Shown: positions 26,173 to 35,931, counted from the first letter of the stretch. The stretch: 64,000 bases of DNA from Cellulomonas alba (GCF_030362835.1 NZ_JAUCGQ010000001.1:2273461-2337460); one strand, 5' to 3'. A program made the numbers and translations. Notes: generated by a model not told the origin, from the sequence alone.

Positions 26173-28016
26173 GCACCCAGGACGAGCGATCGGCCGCGCC
26201 GCTGGACCGCATCCGGCTGACCGGCGTCTCGGCGACCGGCTACCACGGCGTGTTCGAGCACGAGCGCCGCGAGGGCCAGACGTTCGTGGCCGACGTCGTG
26301 GCGTACGTCGACACGCGCCGGGCCGCGGCGCGCGACGACCTCGCGCACACGCTCGACTACGGCACGCTCGCGCAGCAGGTCGTGGCCGTGCTGGCGGGAG
26401 ATCCGGCCGACCTCATCGAGACCGTCGCCGAGCGGATCGCCGCGACGGTGCTCTCGCACGCCGTGGTGCAGGGGGTCGACGTCACGGTGCACAAGCCGCA
26501 GGCGCCCATCACGGTGCCGTTCGTCGACGTGACCGTCGAGATCCATCGCGACCGCAACAAGCTCCCCGCCGCCGAGCCGGTGCTGGGTGACGGCACGACG
26601 GCCGAGCGCGTGCCGCGCGCGGAGCCCGTCCGGACCGCGGCGATGCCGGTGGTGGGCGGGCCGGCCGTGGGAGCCGGTGCGGCGCCGTCGGCACCGGTCG
26701 GGTCCGGGACGCCGCACCCGCTGCGCGAGCCTGCCCAGCACGCGCCGGACCAGCAGCCGCCGGACCAGACCGCGCCGGACCCGCACGCGCCTGCCCTGCC
26801 TGCGCCGGACCAGCCCGCGCCGGACCAGACCGCGCCGGACCAGCCCGCGCCGGGCGCCCCCGCCGCGGGCGCCGACGCGCAGCCGGTCGTCTCGGACGCG
26901 CCGGTCTGGGCGCCGATCCCCGGCGTCTCGGGCGCGCCGACCGCACCGGAGCCCGTCGAGCGGGTCGTCATCGCGCCCGCACCGGTCGACGCGCTCCCGA
27001 CGGGCGTGGTCCCGTCCGTCGCGCCGGCCGGCTCGGAGACCGTGGCGCCGGTCGCGCCCCTGCCGCCCGTCTTGCCGGCCGCACCGGTCGTCGCAGCCCC
27101 CCCGGCGGCACCGTTCGTGCCACCGGCACCGCTCGTCGCCGCGGCGGTGCCGGTCCCGCCCGTCGCGCCGACCACGCCCGGCCGGCCGGCCATGCCCGCC
27201 CCGCCCGCGATCCTGGTCCCGCCCACGATCCCGGTCCCACCCGCGCCGACCACCACCCCGACCACCACCCGGACCGCCACCCCGACGGCCGAGGCGTCCT
27301 CCGCCGCGAACCACGCCCCGGTCGGTGAGCTCGTCCCGGTCGACGTGGTCGACGGCGAGCTCATCGCCGACGCGCTCGACGAGGCACCACCCGTGCCCGT
27401 CGACGTCGTCATCGCGCTCGGCGCCAACCTCGGCCCGGCGCAGGAGACCCTGCGCCGGGCGGTGCACGACCTCGCCGCGACGCCCGGCCTGCAGATCGTC
27501 CAGGTGTCGCCGCTCGCGCGGACCGCGCCCGTCGGCGGCCCGGACCAGCCGGACTTCCTCAATGCCGTCGTCCTCGCGCGTACGACGCTCGCGCCGCGCG
27601 AGCTGCTCCACGCCGCGCAGCGGATCGAGCAGGGCCACGGGCGCGAGCGGCACGAGCACTGGGGGCCGCGCACGCTCGACGTCGACCTCGTGGTGTACGG
27701 CGGCGTCCTGGCGGTCACGGACGACCTCGAGCTCCCGCACCCGCGCGCGCACGAGCGCGCGTTCGTCCTGCAGCCCTGGGCCGAGGTCGACCCGCACGCG
27801 GTGCTGCCGGGTCTCGGCGGCGGCCCGGTCGCGCAGCTCGCGGCGACCGCGCCCGACCGGGAGGGCCTGCGCTGGATGGCGCTCGACTGGCTCGAGGCGC
27901 CGTCCCCGGTCCCCGCGGCGCCCGCCCCTGCGGCCCCCGCGCCCGCTGGGCCCGCGCCCCAGGGACCGTCCGCGCCGGCGTCCGCGGGTGAGCACCCGCC
28001 CACGCGGGACGTGTGA
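26169..28016 (+). CDS. FolB-FolK fusion: dihydroneopterin aldolase / HPPK with long Pro/Ala linker
   Basis: Two consecutive folate enzymes in one 615-residue chain. Residues about 12-125 are FolB: TGYHGVFEHERREGQTF carries the catalytic Glu, and TLDYGTL and VHKPQAPI follow. Residues about 410-575 are FolK: VIALGANLGPAQETL, FLNAVVLART and HWGPRTLDVDLVVYGG. Between them lies about 280 residues of Pro/Ala-rich sequence with PAPDQ repeats, and a shorter Pro/Ala tail ends the protein. The TTG start overlaps the folP stop (TTGA). The usual arrangement in relatives is two separate overlapping genes, so this is a fusion, or a loss of the stop between them. Confidence 0.92.
   Translation: MSTQDERSAAPLDRIRLTGVSATGYHGVFEHERREGQTFVADVVAYVDTRRAAARDDLAHTLDYGTLAQQVVAVLAGDPADLIETVAERIAATVLSHAVVQGVDVTVHKPQAPITVPFVDVTVEIHRDRNKLPAAEPVLGDGTTAERVPRAEPVRTAAMPVVGGPAVGAGAAPSAPVGSGTPHPLREPAQHAPDQQPPDQTAPDPHAPALPAPDQPAPDQTAPDQPAPGAPAAGADAQPVVSDAPVWAPIPGVSGAPTAPEPVERVVIAPAPVDALPTGVVPSVAPAGSETVAPVAPLPPVLPAAPVVAAPPAAPFVPPAPLVAAAVPVPPVAPTTPGRPAMPAPPAILVPPTIPVPPAPTTTPTTTRTATPTAEASSAANHAPVGELVPVDVVDGELIADALDEAPPVPVDVVIALGANLGPAQETLRRAVHDLAATPGLQIVQVSPLARTAPVGGPDQPDFLNAVVLARTTLAPRELLHAAQRIEQGHGRERHEHWGPRTLDVDLVVYGGVLAVTDDLELPHPRAHERAFVLQPWAEVDPHAVLPGLGGGPVAQLAATAPDREGLRWMALDWLEAPSPVPAAPAPAAPAPAGPAPQGPSAPASAGEHPPTRDV
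26733..26860 (+). repeat. Short repeats coding the PAPDQ linker
   Basis: Repeats of GCGCCGGACCAG type encode PDQPAPDQTAPDQPAPG-like sequence inside the FolB-FolK linker. They look expandable by slippage. Confidence 0.65.
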
Positions 28017-28501
28017 TGGCGCGGACCCGCTGGCAGACGCTCCTCGTCATCGCCGCCGCGCTCGCGGCGGCCGTCTGGATCGTCCTCGACTCGCTCTACC
28101 GACGCGGCACGCTGCCGCCGCGGGTGTCGTGGGCCGTGGCGGCGGTCGAGGTCGTCATCGCGGCCGTGGTGCTGACGATGGGCTGGACGGTGCGCCAGTA
28201 CCTGCAGGGCAAGCGGCCGTCCCTCGACCCGATCCGCGCCGCGCGCACGGCCGTGCTGGCCAAGGCCGCCTGCTACACCGGCGCGGTGCTGCTCGGCTGG
28301 TACGGCGGCCAGGCGCTGCTGTTCGTCTCGAACCTCGACGGCCCCGGCAACGGCGGTCGTGCGGGTGCCGCGGCCATCGCGGCGGGCGGCGCGCTGCTGC
28401 TCGCGGTCGCGGGCCTCGTCGTCGAGTGGTTCTGCCGCATCCCGCCGCCGGAGGACGAGAAGCACGCCGCCGCCCACGACGGCACGCCGAGCGCGAGCTG
28501 A
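28016..28501 (+). CDS. DUF3180 membrane protein
   Basis: A 161-residue integral membrane protein with four likely transmembrane helices (about 8-24, 38-56, 84-104 and 118-138). It belongs to DUF3180, a family found next to folK across actinobacteria, including mycobacteria. The function is unknown. The ATG shares its first base with the folB-folK stop; a GTG one codon earlier is also possible. Translation is probably coupled to the fusion gene. Confidence 0.85.
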   Translation: MARTRWQTLLVIAAALAAAVWIVLDSLYRRGTLPPRVSWAVAAVEVVIAAVVLTMGWTVRQYLQGKRPSLDPIRAARTAVLAKAACYTGAVLLGWYGGQALLFVSNLDGPGNGGRAGAAAIAAGGALLLAVAGLVVEWFCRIPPPEDEKHAAAHDGTPSAS

Positions 28502-28560
28502 GCCGCACCCGCTGACATCCGTCAGCGGAACGCCCGGCCGCGCGATGGAAGGATGGCCGC

Positions 28561-29046
28561 ATGACGGCCGAACCGTTCACCCCGACCGACGTCACCTGGA
28601 CGCCCGTGTCCCGCCGGCTCGTCGGCGCGCGGCTGACCGTCGCCGCGTGCGTCCTCGGCCCGCTGTTCGTGGGGCTCGTGGTCGTCGCTGCGCTCACGGC
28701 GCCCGGCGTGTGGGCGGCGCCCGCGGTCGTCGCGCTCGTCGCCGCGTGGCTCTGCTGGCTCGTGCCGCGCCAGGTGCGTGCGATGGCGTACGCCGAGCGG
28801 GCGGACGACCTGCTCGTGCGGCGCGGCATCATGTTCCGCCGCCTCGTCGTGGTGCCGTACGGCCGGATGCAGTACGTCGACGTGAACGCCGGCCCGCTCG
28901 CGCGCCGGTTCGGCATCGCGTCGGTCCAGCTGCACACGGCCTCGCCCGCGACGACGGCCGAGATCGACGGCCTTCCCCCCGAGGAGGCGGCCCGCCTGCG
29001 CGACCGGCTCGCGTCGCGCGGCGAGGCGCGCCTGGCCGGCCTGTGA
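28561..29046 (+). CDS. PH domain-containing membrane protein (YdbS-like)
   Basis: A 161-residue protein with two membrane helices near the N-terminus (about 20-62) and a bacterial PH (bPH_2) domain after them, with the usual RRGIMFRRLVVVPYGRMQYVDV and FGIASVQLHTASPATTA strands. In Bacillus the YdbS/YdbT pair contributes to resistance to some antimicrobial peptides; whether that holds here is not known. The stop overlaps the GTG of the larger partner, so the two are a coupled pair. Confidence 0.87.
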   Translation: MTAEPFTPTDVTWTPVSRRLVGARLTVAACVLGPLFVGLVVVAALTAPGVWAAPAVVALVAAWLCWLVPRQVRAMAYAERADDLLVRRGIMFRRLVVVPYGRMQYVDVNAGPLARRFGIASVQLHTASPATTAEIDGLPPEEAARLRDRLASRGEARLAGL

Positions 29047-30632
29047 GCGCGGGTGACGGCGCCGGCGTGCGCCGCGACACCGCGCCGGGTCCGGCCCCCG
29101 CGCCGACGGACGTCGACCTCGCGACGGCCGACTGGCGGCGCATGCACCCGATCACGCCCGCGCTGCGCGGGTGGAAGACGCTCGCGGTCGTGGTGGCGGT
29201 GGGCTGGTACCAGCTCGGCGACCACCTGCACGACGCCGAGGGGCTCGTGCAGGGCGGCCGGTGGCTGATCGCCGTCGGAGCCGTGGCCGCCATCGTCCTC
29301 GTGGCGTCGGCGTACGCGACGCTCGCGTGGCGCGTCACGCGGTTCGCGGTGACCGACGACGCGGTGCACCTCAACACGGGCGTGCTGTTCCGCCAGCACC
29401 GGCAGGCGCGGCTCGACCGGCTGCAGGCGGTCGACGTGGTGCAGCCGCTGCTCGCGCGGCTCGTCGGCCTCGCGGAGCTCAAGCTCGACGTGGCCGGCGG
29501 CGCGGGCGCGAACGTCACGCTGTCCTACCTGCGGGAGTCCGACGCGCTCGCGCTGCGGGCCGAGCTGCTCGCGCTCGCCGCGGGTCTGCGTCGCCCGGCC
29601 GCGCCGGCCGCCGCACCCGAGCCCGCGGGGGTCGTCCCGCCGGCTCCGGCGCACGCCGTCGTCCCCGGCGGAGCGGTCTCCGGCTCGACCACGCCCGGCA
29701 CCGCAGCGGCCCACCCCGTCCGGCCCGCGTTCGAGGAGGCGCCCGAGCGCGAGGTCTACGAGGTGCCGATGCCGCGGCTCATCGGCGCCTCGCTGCGCTC
29801 GGCCGGCGCCGTGATGATCGCCGTGTTCCTCGTCGTCGCGGTCGTCGTGACGGTGCTGAGCCGCGACGTGGGCGCGGCGTTCGCGTTCCTGCCCGCGCTG
29901 TTCGGTGGCGTCGGCGCGTTCTGGTCGCGCATCAACCAGGGTGCGAGCTTCCGCGCCGCCATCTCGCCCGACGGCATCCGCCTGCGCCACGGCCTCACCG
30001 AGGCGCGCACCCAGACCGTGCCGCCCGGCCGCGTGCAGGCGATCCGGCTGACGCAGGGCCTGTGGTGGCGCGGCCGGGACTGGTGGCGGGTCGAGATGAA
30101 CGTCGCGGGCTACGGCCAGGGCGCCGACGTGCAGCGCGAGACCGTGCTGCACCCCGTCGCGACGCGCGCCGAGGCCATGACGGCGCTCTGGCTCGTGCTG
30201 CCCGACCTCGGCGTCGGCGACCCGGCGACCGTCGTCGACGCCGCGCTGTCGGGCCGGGACGGCGACGGCGGCTTCACGCCCGCGCCGCGCCGCGCGCGCT
30301 GGGTCGACCCGATCGGCTGGCGCCGCCGCGGCGTGCTCGTCACGGACCGCGCGCTGCTCACGCGGTCCGGGCGGCTGCGCCGGCAGGTCGAGGTCGTGCC
30401 GCACGAGCGCACGCAGTCGCTCGGCCTCCAGCAGGGCCCGATCCAGCGCCGGCTCCGCCTTGCGACGTTCCTCGTGCACTCGACGCCCGGCCCGGTGCGG
30501 CCCAGCGTCTGGCACCTCGACGAGCACGCCGCCGCGGCGCTCCTCGACGAGCAGGCGGAGCGCGCCCGGACGGCCCGCGCGGTGGCGACGCCCGAGCAGT
30601 GGATGCGCGCCGTCTCGGACGGCGGCTCGTGA
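29043..30632 (+). CDS. Multi-PH-domain membrane protein (YdbT-like)
   Basis: A 529-residue partner of the preceding gene. Membrane helix pairs lie at about 40-85 and 255-300, each followed by a PH domain; a third PH domain ends the protein. The motifs LNTGVLFRQHRQARLDRLQA and LRHGLTEARTQTVPPGRVQA show the repeated bPH_2 pattern. A Pro/Ala linker lies at about 195-230. The GTG start overlaps the upstream stop, and the next gene's GTG overlaps this stop. It is probably a complex with the smaller PH protein. Confidence 0.87.
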   Translation: MSAGDGAGVRRDTAPGPAPAPTDVDLATADWRRMHPITPALRGWKTLAVVVAVGWYQLGDHLHDAEGLVQGGRWLIAVGAVAAIVLVASAYATLAWRVTRFAVTDDAVHLNTGVLFRQHRQARLDRLQAVDVVQPLLARLVGLAELKLDVAGGAGANVTLSYLRESDALALRAELLALAAGLRRPAAPAAAPEPAGVVPPAPAHAVVPGGAVSGSTTPGTAAAHPVRPAFEEAPEREVYEVPMPRLIGASLRSAGAVMIAVFLVVAVVVTVLSRDVGAAFAFLPALFGGVGAFWSRINQGASFRAAISPDGIRLRHGLTEARTQTVPPGRVQAIRLTQGLWWRGRDWWRVEMNVAGYGQGADVQRETVLHPVATRAEAMTALWLVLPDLGVGDPATVVDAALSGRDGDGGFTPAPRRARWVDPIGWRRRGVLVTDRALLTRSGRLRRQVEVVPHERTQSLGLQQGPIQRRLRLATFLVHSTPGPVRPSVWHLDEHAAAALLDEQAERARTARAVATPEQWMRAVSDGGS

Positions 30633-31645
30633 CGGCCGGCGCCGCAGCCCCGGAGCAGCGGCCGGGCCGACTCGGCGTCGGCGTGGTGGGCGCGGGGCGG
30701 GTCGGCGCGGTGCTCGGCAACGCGCTGCGCGCCGCGGGGCACCCGGTCGTCGCCGTCAGCGCCATCTCGCAGGAGTCGCGCGACCGTGCGGAGGCGCTGC
30801 TGCCCGGCGTCCCCGTGGTCGACGTGCCGGAGGTGGTGCGGCGCGCCGAGCTCGTGCTGCTCACGGTGCCGGACGACGCGCTCGCGGACCTCGTGGCGGG
30901 CCTCGCGGAGACCGGCGCGTGGCAGGTCGGTCAGATCGTGGTGCACACCTCGGGCCGGTTCGGCACGGACGTGCTGGCACCCGCGCGCGCGGCCGGCGTG
31001 ATCCCCCTCGCGATCCACCCGGCGATGACGTTCACGGGCACGTCGCTCGACCTCGCGCGGCTCGAGGGCTGCTCGTTCGCCGTCACCGCGCCGAACCCGG
31101 TGCTGCCGATCGGCCAGGCGCTCGTCGTCGAGATCGGCGGCGAGCCGGTGGTGCTCGGCGAGGAGGCGCGCGGGCTGTACCACGCGGCCCTCGCGCACGG
31201 CGCGAACCACCTCGTCGTGCTCGTCGCGCAGGCGGCGCAGGCGCTCGCGGCGGCGGGCGTGCCCGACCCGGGGCGGATGCTCGGCCCGCTGCTCGAGGCG
31301 GCGCTCGACGGCGCGCTGCGCGCCGAGTCGCCCGACACGGTGGGCCAGCGCGGTCCCGGCGCGATCTCGGCCCTGACGGGTCCGGTGCGGCGCGGGGACG
31401 CGGGCACGGTCCGCGAGCACGGTGTGGCGCTCACCACGTTCGCGGCGGCCAGCGGGGCGGTCGACGTCGTCGCGGGATACCGTGCCCTGGCCCGCTCGGC
31501 GACGCGACGCGCCCTGCTCGCGGGCCTGATCGGCCCCGACGCCGCCCAGCAGCTGCTGGATGCGGTCGCGGGCATCGATGAGGGACCGGCAGCGTTGGGA
31601 GACACGGAAGGTCGTCGAACCGACGACGAGGAGGGCGACGCATGA
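30629..31645 (+). CDS. Rossmann-fold dehydrogenase with DUF2520 domain
   Basis: A 338-residue predicted NAD(P)-dependent reductase. The N-terminal Rossmann domain starts with [13 protein letters not shown] (about 17-29), and [13 protein letters not shown] follows. The C-terminal half is the helical DUF2520 domain with [18 protein letters not shown]. The fold is the 6-phosphogluconate-dehydrogenase-like layout shared by ketopantoate reductases. It overlaps panC by 4 nt (ATGA), and no recognisable panE is in the window, so a role in making pantoate is a reasonable guess. The GTG start overlaps the upstream stop. Confidence 0.82.
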   Translation: MTAGAAAPEQRPGRLGVGVVGAGRVGAVLGNALRAAGHPVVAVSAISQESRDRAEALLPGVPVVDVPEVVRRAELVLLTVPDDALADLVAGLAETGAWQVGQIVVHTSGRFGTDVLAPARAAGVIPLAIHPAMTFTGTSLDLARLEGCSFAVTAPNPVLPIGQALVVEIGGEPVVLGEEARGLYHAALAHGANHLVVLVAQAAQALAAAGVPDPGRMLGPLLEAALDGALRAESPDTVGQRGPGAISALTGPVRRGDAGTVREHGVALTTFAAASGAVDVVAGYRALARSATRRALLAGLIGPDAAQQLLDAVAGIDEGPAALGDTEGRRTDDEEGDA

Positions 31646-32514
31646 CGAGCACGGTGACCCCGACGCTCGCACGCACGCGCGAGGAGCTGGCCACGGCCCT
31701 CGGCGGGCCGGCGGGTCGCGGTCGGCGCGCCGTCGTCATGACGATGGGCGCGCTGCACGCGGGCCACGTGTCGCTCGTCGCCCGCGCGCGCGAGCTCGCG
31801 GACCAGGTGGTCGTCACGATCTTCGTCAACCCGCTGCAGTTCGCGCCGACCGAGGACCTGTCGCGCTACCCGCGCGATCTCGAGGGCGACCTCGCGCAGC
31901 TCACCGGCCCGGGCCTGCTGGGCGACGGCGACGTGGTGTTCGCCCCGACGCCCGACGTCATGTACCCCGACGGTGACCCCGTGGTCCGCGTGAGCGCGGG
32001 CGCGATCGGCGACGTGCTCGAGGGCGCCTCGCGGCCCGGGCACCTCGACGGCGTCCTGACGGTCGTGCTCAAGCTGATCCACCTGACGCAGCCCGACGTC
32101 GCGCTGTTCGGCGAGAAGGACGCGCAGCAGCTCGCGGCCGTGCGTCGCATGGTGCGCGACCTCGACGTGCCGGTCGAGGTGGTGGGCGCACCGCTCGTGC
32201 GCGACCCCGACGGCCTCGCGCTCTCGAGCCGGAACGCCTACCTCTCGCCCGACGAGCGCGCGCGGGCGCTCTCGCTCTCGCGCTCGCTCAAGGCGGGCCG
32301 CGCGGCCGCTCCGCACGGAGCCGCAGCGGTCCGCGCGGCGGTCGCGGCCGAGCTCGGCGACGTCGACGTGGACTACGTCGCGCTCGTCGACCCCACGACG
32401 TTCACCGAGGTCGGGGACGGCGCCACCGGCGCCGCGCTCCTGCTCCTCGCGGCCCGCGTCGGCACGACGCGCCTGATCGACAACACCGCGCTGCGCCTTC
32501 GGGAGGACGCATGA
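31642..32514 (+). CDS. panC: Pantothenate synthetase
   Basis: ATP-dependent ligation of pantoate and beta-alanine, 290 residues. Signatures are [15 protein letters not shown] (HIGH-like, about 33-47), [17 protein letters not shown] (about 64-80), [14 protein letters not shown] and [10 protein letters not shown] (KMSKS-like region). It overlaps the DUF2520 gene before and panD after (ATGA both times), so the three are translationally coupled. PanD makes its beta-alanine substrate. Confidence 0.97.
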   Translation: MTSTVTPTLARTREELATALGGPAGRGRRAVVMTMGALHAGHVSLVARARELADQVVVTIFVNPLQFAPTEDLSRYPRDLEGDLAQLTGPGLLGDGDVVFAPTPDVMYPDGDPVVRVSAGAIGDVLEGASRPGHLDGVLTVVLKLIHLTQPDVALFGEKDAQQLAAVRRMVRDLDVPVEVVGAPLVRDPDGLALSSRNAYLSPDERARALSLSRSLKAGRAAAPHGAAAVRAAVAAELGDVDVDYVALVDPTTFTEVGDGATGAALLLLAARVGTTRLIDNTALRLREDA

Positions 32515-32996
32515 CGACGCTCCAGCGCACGATGATGACCGGCAAGATCCACCGCGCCACCGTCACGCAGGCCGACCTGCACTACGTGGGCTCGATCACG
32601 GTGGACGCCGACCTGCTCGCGGCGGCGGACCTGCTGCCCGGCCAGCAGGTCGACGTCGTCGACGTGACGAACGGCAACCGGCTGACGACGTACGCGATCG
32701 CGGGCGAGGCCGGCTCGGGCCAGGTGTGCATCAACGGCGCCGCGGCGCACCTGGTGCACCCGGGCGACGTCGTCATCCTCATCGCGTACGGCCTGATGTC
32801 CGACGCCGAGGCACGCACGTACGAGCCCCACGTGGTGCTCGTCGACGCGCAGAACCGGATCGTCGACCTGTCCGAGGACCCGGGCCAGGTGCCCGCCGAG
32901 TGGACGTCGCAGGCCGGGCTCGAGTCGAGCGGGGTGCCGTTCGAGCGGGGCCGCGACCTGGTCGCGCACTCGACGCCGCACGTCGGCGACCGGTGA
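32511..32996 (+). CDS. panD: Aspartate 1-decarboxylase
   Basis: Pyruvoyl enzyme making beta-alanine for PanC. The self-cleavage site is Gly-Ser in YVGSITVD (about residues 27-28), and [18 protein letters not shown] and IAYGLM are conserved. At 161 residues it is longer than usual (115-140) because of a C-terminal tail rich in Ser and Pro. The ATG overlaps the panC stop; a downstream ATG pair (MMTGKIH) might be the real start. Its stop overlaps the nadB GTG. Confidence 0.96.
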   Translation: MTTLQRTMMTGKIHRATVTQADLHYVGSITVDADLLAAADLLPGQQVDVVDVTNGNRLTTYAIAGEAGSGQVCINGAAAHLVHPGDVVILIAYGLMSDAEARTYEPHVVLVDAQNRIVDLSEDPGQVPAEWTSQAGLESSGVPFERGRDLVAHSTPHVGDR

Positions 32997-34828
32997 CCGC
33001 GCACCGCGCCGCCGCGCCCGCCGCACCGGCAGTGGCGCCCACGGAGCCCGCGCGGGCCGACGGAGCACGCGATCGCATCCTCCGCCGGTCCGCCGGCTCC
33101 ACGCGCGCCGAGGACCCCGCGCTGATCGCTCCGACGCGGCTCGCGACGCGGCTCGCGGCGCCTCAGCCGGGCTGGGTCGTCGAGGCCGACGCGGTCGTCG
33201 TCGGCTCGGGCATCGCGGGGCTGACGGCCGCGCTCGAGCTCCGGACCCGGGTGCCGCGCGTGCTGCTCGTCACCAAGGACACGCTGGCGTCGGGCTCGAC
33301 GGTGTGGGCGCAGGGCGGCGTCGCCGCGGCGCTCGACCCGACCGACTCGCCGGTGGCGCACCTGCAGGACACGCTGGTGGCGGGCGTCGGCCTGTGCGAC
33401 CCGCGGGCGGTCGAGGTGCTCGTCACCGAGGGGCCGGCGCGCGTGCGCGAGCTCGTCGCGCGGGGCGCGGTGTTCGACCGCGGCTCGGACGGCGAGCTGT
33501 CGCTGACGCGCGAGGGCGGCCACCACGCCGACCGGATCGCGCACGCGGGGGGCGACGCGACGGGCGCCGAGATCAGCCGCGCGCTCGTCGCGCAGATCGA
33601 GGCGGTGCGCGACGACCCGGGCATCGAGGTGATCGAGCACGCGCTGGTGCTCGACGTCCTCACCGGCCCCGCGGGGCCCGACGGCAGACCCGGCCGGGCG
33701 TGCGGCGTCACCCTGCACGTGATCGGCGAGGGGTCGCGCGACGGCGTCGGCGCGGCGCTCGGGCGTGCGGTCGTGCTCGCGACGGGCGGCATCGGCCAGG
33801 TGTACCGGTCGTCGACGAACCCCGTGCAGGCGACCGGCGACGGCATCGCGGCCGCGCTCCGGGCCGGGGCGACGCTCGGCGACGTCGAGTTCGTGCAGTT
33901 CCACCCCACCGTGCTGTGGCTCGGCTCGGGCGTGAAGGGTCAGCTCACGCTGGTGTCCGAGGCCGTGCGCGGCGAGGGCGCCCTGCTGCTCGACACCGAC
34001 GGCGTGCGGTTCATGCCCGACGTGCACCCGATGGCCGAGCTCGCACCGCGCGACGTCGTGGCGAAGGCGATCCTGCAGCGCATGGCGGAGACGGGCTCCG
34101 ACCACGTCTGGCTCGACGCGCGGCACCTCGGCGCCGACTTCCTGCGTCGCCGGTTCCCGACGATCCACGAGCGCCTGTCGGACCACGGCATCGACATGAC
34201 GACCGAGCTGATCCCGGTCGCGCCCGCGCAGCACTACCACTCGGGCGGCGTGGTGACCGACATCGTCGGCCGCACGACCGTCCCCGGCCTCTACGCCGCG
34301 GGGGAGGTGGCGTGCACCGGCGTGCACGGCGCCAACCGGCTCGCGTCGAACTCGCTGCTCGAGGGCCTCGTGTTCGCGCACCGCGCGGCGCGGCACATCG
34401 CCGGCGCGGTCGCGTCGGGCGCGCTCCCCGCGACCGATCCGGAGGAGCGGCCGGGCGACGCGGCGCTCGTGGCCGCGGCGTCCCGCGCGCGCGTGCAGCG
34501 GATCGCGACCGACGGGCCCGGCGTGCTGCGCTCGGGCGACGGGTTGTCGCGCGCCGTCACCGCGCTCGCCGCCGTGCCGACCGACGCGCACCTGCGGGTC
34601 GACGACGGCCGCCGGCTCGCGGCGCCGCAGGTCGCCGAGTGGGAGACGACGAACATCCACCAGGTCGCGACCGTGCTGACGGCTGCGGCGCTCGCGCGCG
34701 AGGAGAGCCGCGGCGGCCACGTCCGGACCGACTTCCCGCAGCGGGACGACGAGCGATGGCGGCTGCGCCTCGAGCTCGCGGTCGACCCGGACGGCGCGCT
34801 GACCGCGCGCCGGGCGCCGATCGTCTGA
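32993..34828 (+). CDS. nadB: L-aspartate oxidase
   Basis: FAD enzyme oxidising L-aspartate to iminoaspartate in NAD synthesis, 611 residues. After a 55-residue Ala-rich extension comes [13 protein letters not shown] (FAD dinucleotide motif), then [39 protein letters not shown] and [13 protein letters not shown], all typical of NadB. The GTG start overlaps the panD stop. nadC follows, but nadA, encoding the next enzyme, is not next to them in this window. Confidence 0.95.
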   Translation: MTAHRAAAPAAPAVAPTEPARADGARDRILRRSAGSTRAEDPALIAPTRLATRLAAPQPGWVVEADAVVVGSGIAGLTAALELRTRVPRVLLVTKDTLASGSTVWAQGGVAAALDPTDSPVAHLQDTLVAGVGLCDPRAVEVLVTEGPARVRELVARGAVFDRGSDGELSLTREGGHHADRIAHAGGDATGAEISRALVAQIEAVRDDPGIEVIEHALVLDVLTGPAGPDGRPGRACGVTLHVIGEGSRDGVGAALGRAVVLATGGIGQVYRSSTNPVQATGDGIAAALRAGATLGDVEFVQFHPTVLWLGSGVKGQLTLVSEAVRGEGALLLDTDGVRFMPDVHPMAELAPRDVVAKAILQRMAETGSDHVWLDARHLGADFLRRRFPTIHERLSDHGIDMTTELIPVAPAQHYHSGGVVTDIVGRTTVPGLYAAGEVACTGVHGANRLASNSLLEGLVFAHRAARHIAGAVASGALPATDPEERPGDAALVAAASRARVQRIATDGPGVLRSGDGLSRAVTALAAVPTDAHLRVDDGRRLAAPQVAEWETTNIHQVATVLTAAALAREESRGGHVRTDFPQRDDERWRLRLELAVDPDGALTARRAPIV

Positions 34829-34894
34829 CGTCGGCGCCCTGCGATACCCCGAGGGGGTAGCCGGCGGAGGTCCCGAGCGAGCCGCGCGACCGGC

Positions 34895-34900
34895 TACCGT
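34895..34900 (+). promoter_or_regulatory. -10 box for leaderless nadC mRNA
   Basis: TACCGT followed by 6 nt and the GTG of nadC. A 6-bp TACCCC/GGGGTA hairpin lies just upstream (34845-34859). Confidence 0.5.
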
Positions 34901-34906
34901 GGCGTC

Positions 34907-35791
34907 GTGCCGACCCCGCCGCCACCCGCCGACCTCGCCCGCATCGTGGCCACAGCGCTCGACGAGGACCTCGGCCCGGCCCCCGGTCGCGACGTCACCA
35001 CGCAGGCCACCATCCCGGCCGACGAGGCCGGCATCGCCGACCTCGTGGCGCGCGCCGACGGCGTCGTGGCCGGCCTCGTGGTCGTCGACGAGGTGCTGCG
35101 GCAGGTCGCCGACCGGCTCGCCCTCGTGACGCCGAGCGTCGAGGTGCGGGTGGCCGACGGCACCGCGGTCACGCGCGGCGACGTGCTCGCGACCCTGACC
35201 GGTCCGGTGCAGGTGCTCCTCGTCGCGGAGCGCACGCTGCTCAACCTGACGAGCCGCGCGTCCGGCGTCGCGACGCACACCCGCCGCTGGGCCGACGCGC
35301 TCGCGGGCACGGGCGCCCAGGTGCTCGACACCCGCAAGACGACGCCGGGCCTGCGCGCGCTCGAGAAGTACGCGGTGCGCTGCGGCGGAGGCACCAACAA
35401 GCGCATGGGCCTGTACGACGTCGCGATGGTCAAGGACAACCACGTGGTGGCCGCGGGCTCGGTCGCCGCGGCGATCGAGGCGGTGCGCACCCGGTACCCC
35501 GACGTGACGATCCAGGTCGAGGCCGACACCACGGAGCAGGCGCTCGAGGCCGTCGGCGCGGGCGCGCGCTTCCTGCTGCTCGACAACATGCCGACGGACG
35601 TCCTGTCCGCGACCGTCGCGGCGGTGCGCGCGGGGGAGCCCACGACGGGCCGCGTCGAGCTCGAGGCGACCGGCAACCTGACCCTCGACCGCGCGCGCGA
35701 GGTCGCCGCGACAGGGGTCGACTACCTCTCGGTGGGCGCGCTGACGCACAGCTCGCCGATCCTCGACCTGGCCCTCGACCTCCGCGCCTGA
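34907..35791 (+). CDS. nadC: Nicotinate-nucleotide pyrophosphorylase (QPRTase)
   Basis: Converts quinolinate plus PRPP to nicotinate mononucleotide, 294 residues. Conserved segments are EDLGPAPGRDVTTQ near the start, LLNLTSRASGVATHTRR (about 108-124), DTRKTTPGLRALEKYAV (about 142-158) with its catalytic Lys and Arg, and VEADTTEQALEA. The GTG start stands 6 nt after TACCGT, suggesting a leaderless mRNA separate from the nadB transcript 78 nt upstream. 19-bp tandem repeats begin just after the stop. Confidence 0.96.
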   Translation: MPTPPPPADLARIVATALDEDLGPAPGRDVTTQATIPADEAGIADLVARADGVVAGLVVVDEVLRQVADRLALVTPSVEVRVADGTAVTRGDVLATLTGPVQVLLVAERTLLNLTSRASGVATHTRRWADALAGTGAQVLDTRKTTPGLRALEKYAVRCGGGTNKRMGLYDVAMVKDNHVVAAGSVAAAIEAVRTRYPDVTIQVEADTTEQALEAVGAGARFLLLDNMPTDVLSATVAAVRAGEPTTGRVELEATGNLTLDRAREVAATGVDYLSVGALTHSSPILDLALDLRA

Positions 35792-35798
35792 CGCGCAC

Positions 35799-35893
35799 CG
35801 CGACTCCCACGCCCGGCCGCGACTTCCGCAGCAGCCCGCGACTCCCGCAGCAGCCCGCGACCTCCGCCGCAGCCCGTGACTTCCGCCAGTATC
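35799..35893. repeat. Five 19-bp tandem repeats after nadC
   Basis: Five units of the form CGCGACTTCCGCAGCAGCC (35799, 35818, 35837, 35856, 35875) with increasing divergence at both ends. They begin 7 nt after the nadC stop. Likely a slippage-prone, variable-number repeat. No coding role is seen. Confidence 0.8.
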
Positions 35894-35931
35894 CGTGAGT
35901 CGCGACTCGCGGACGCTGTCCGATCTCACGG
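35893..35931. repeat. Dispersed inverted-repeat element, copy 1
   Basis: CCGTGAG (35893-35899) and CTCACGG (35925-35931) enclose a 25-bp core. The segment ending in GATCTCACGGTCTCGGCGC is found again, inverted, at about 42289-42308, and the whole element aligns with that copy over about 50 bp. Confidence 0.6.

Noticed and set aside
35799..35893. CRISPR array
   Set aside because: Units are 19 bp and directly adjacent with no unique spacers, and no cas genes are near.
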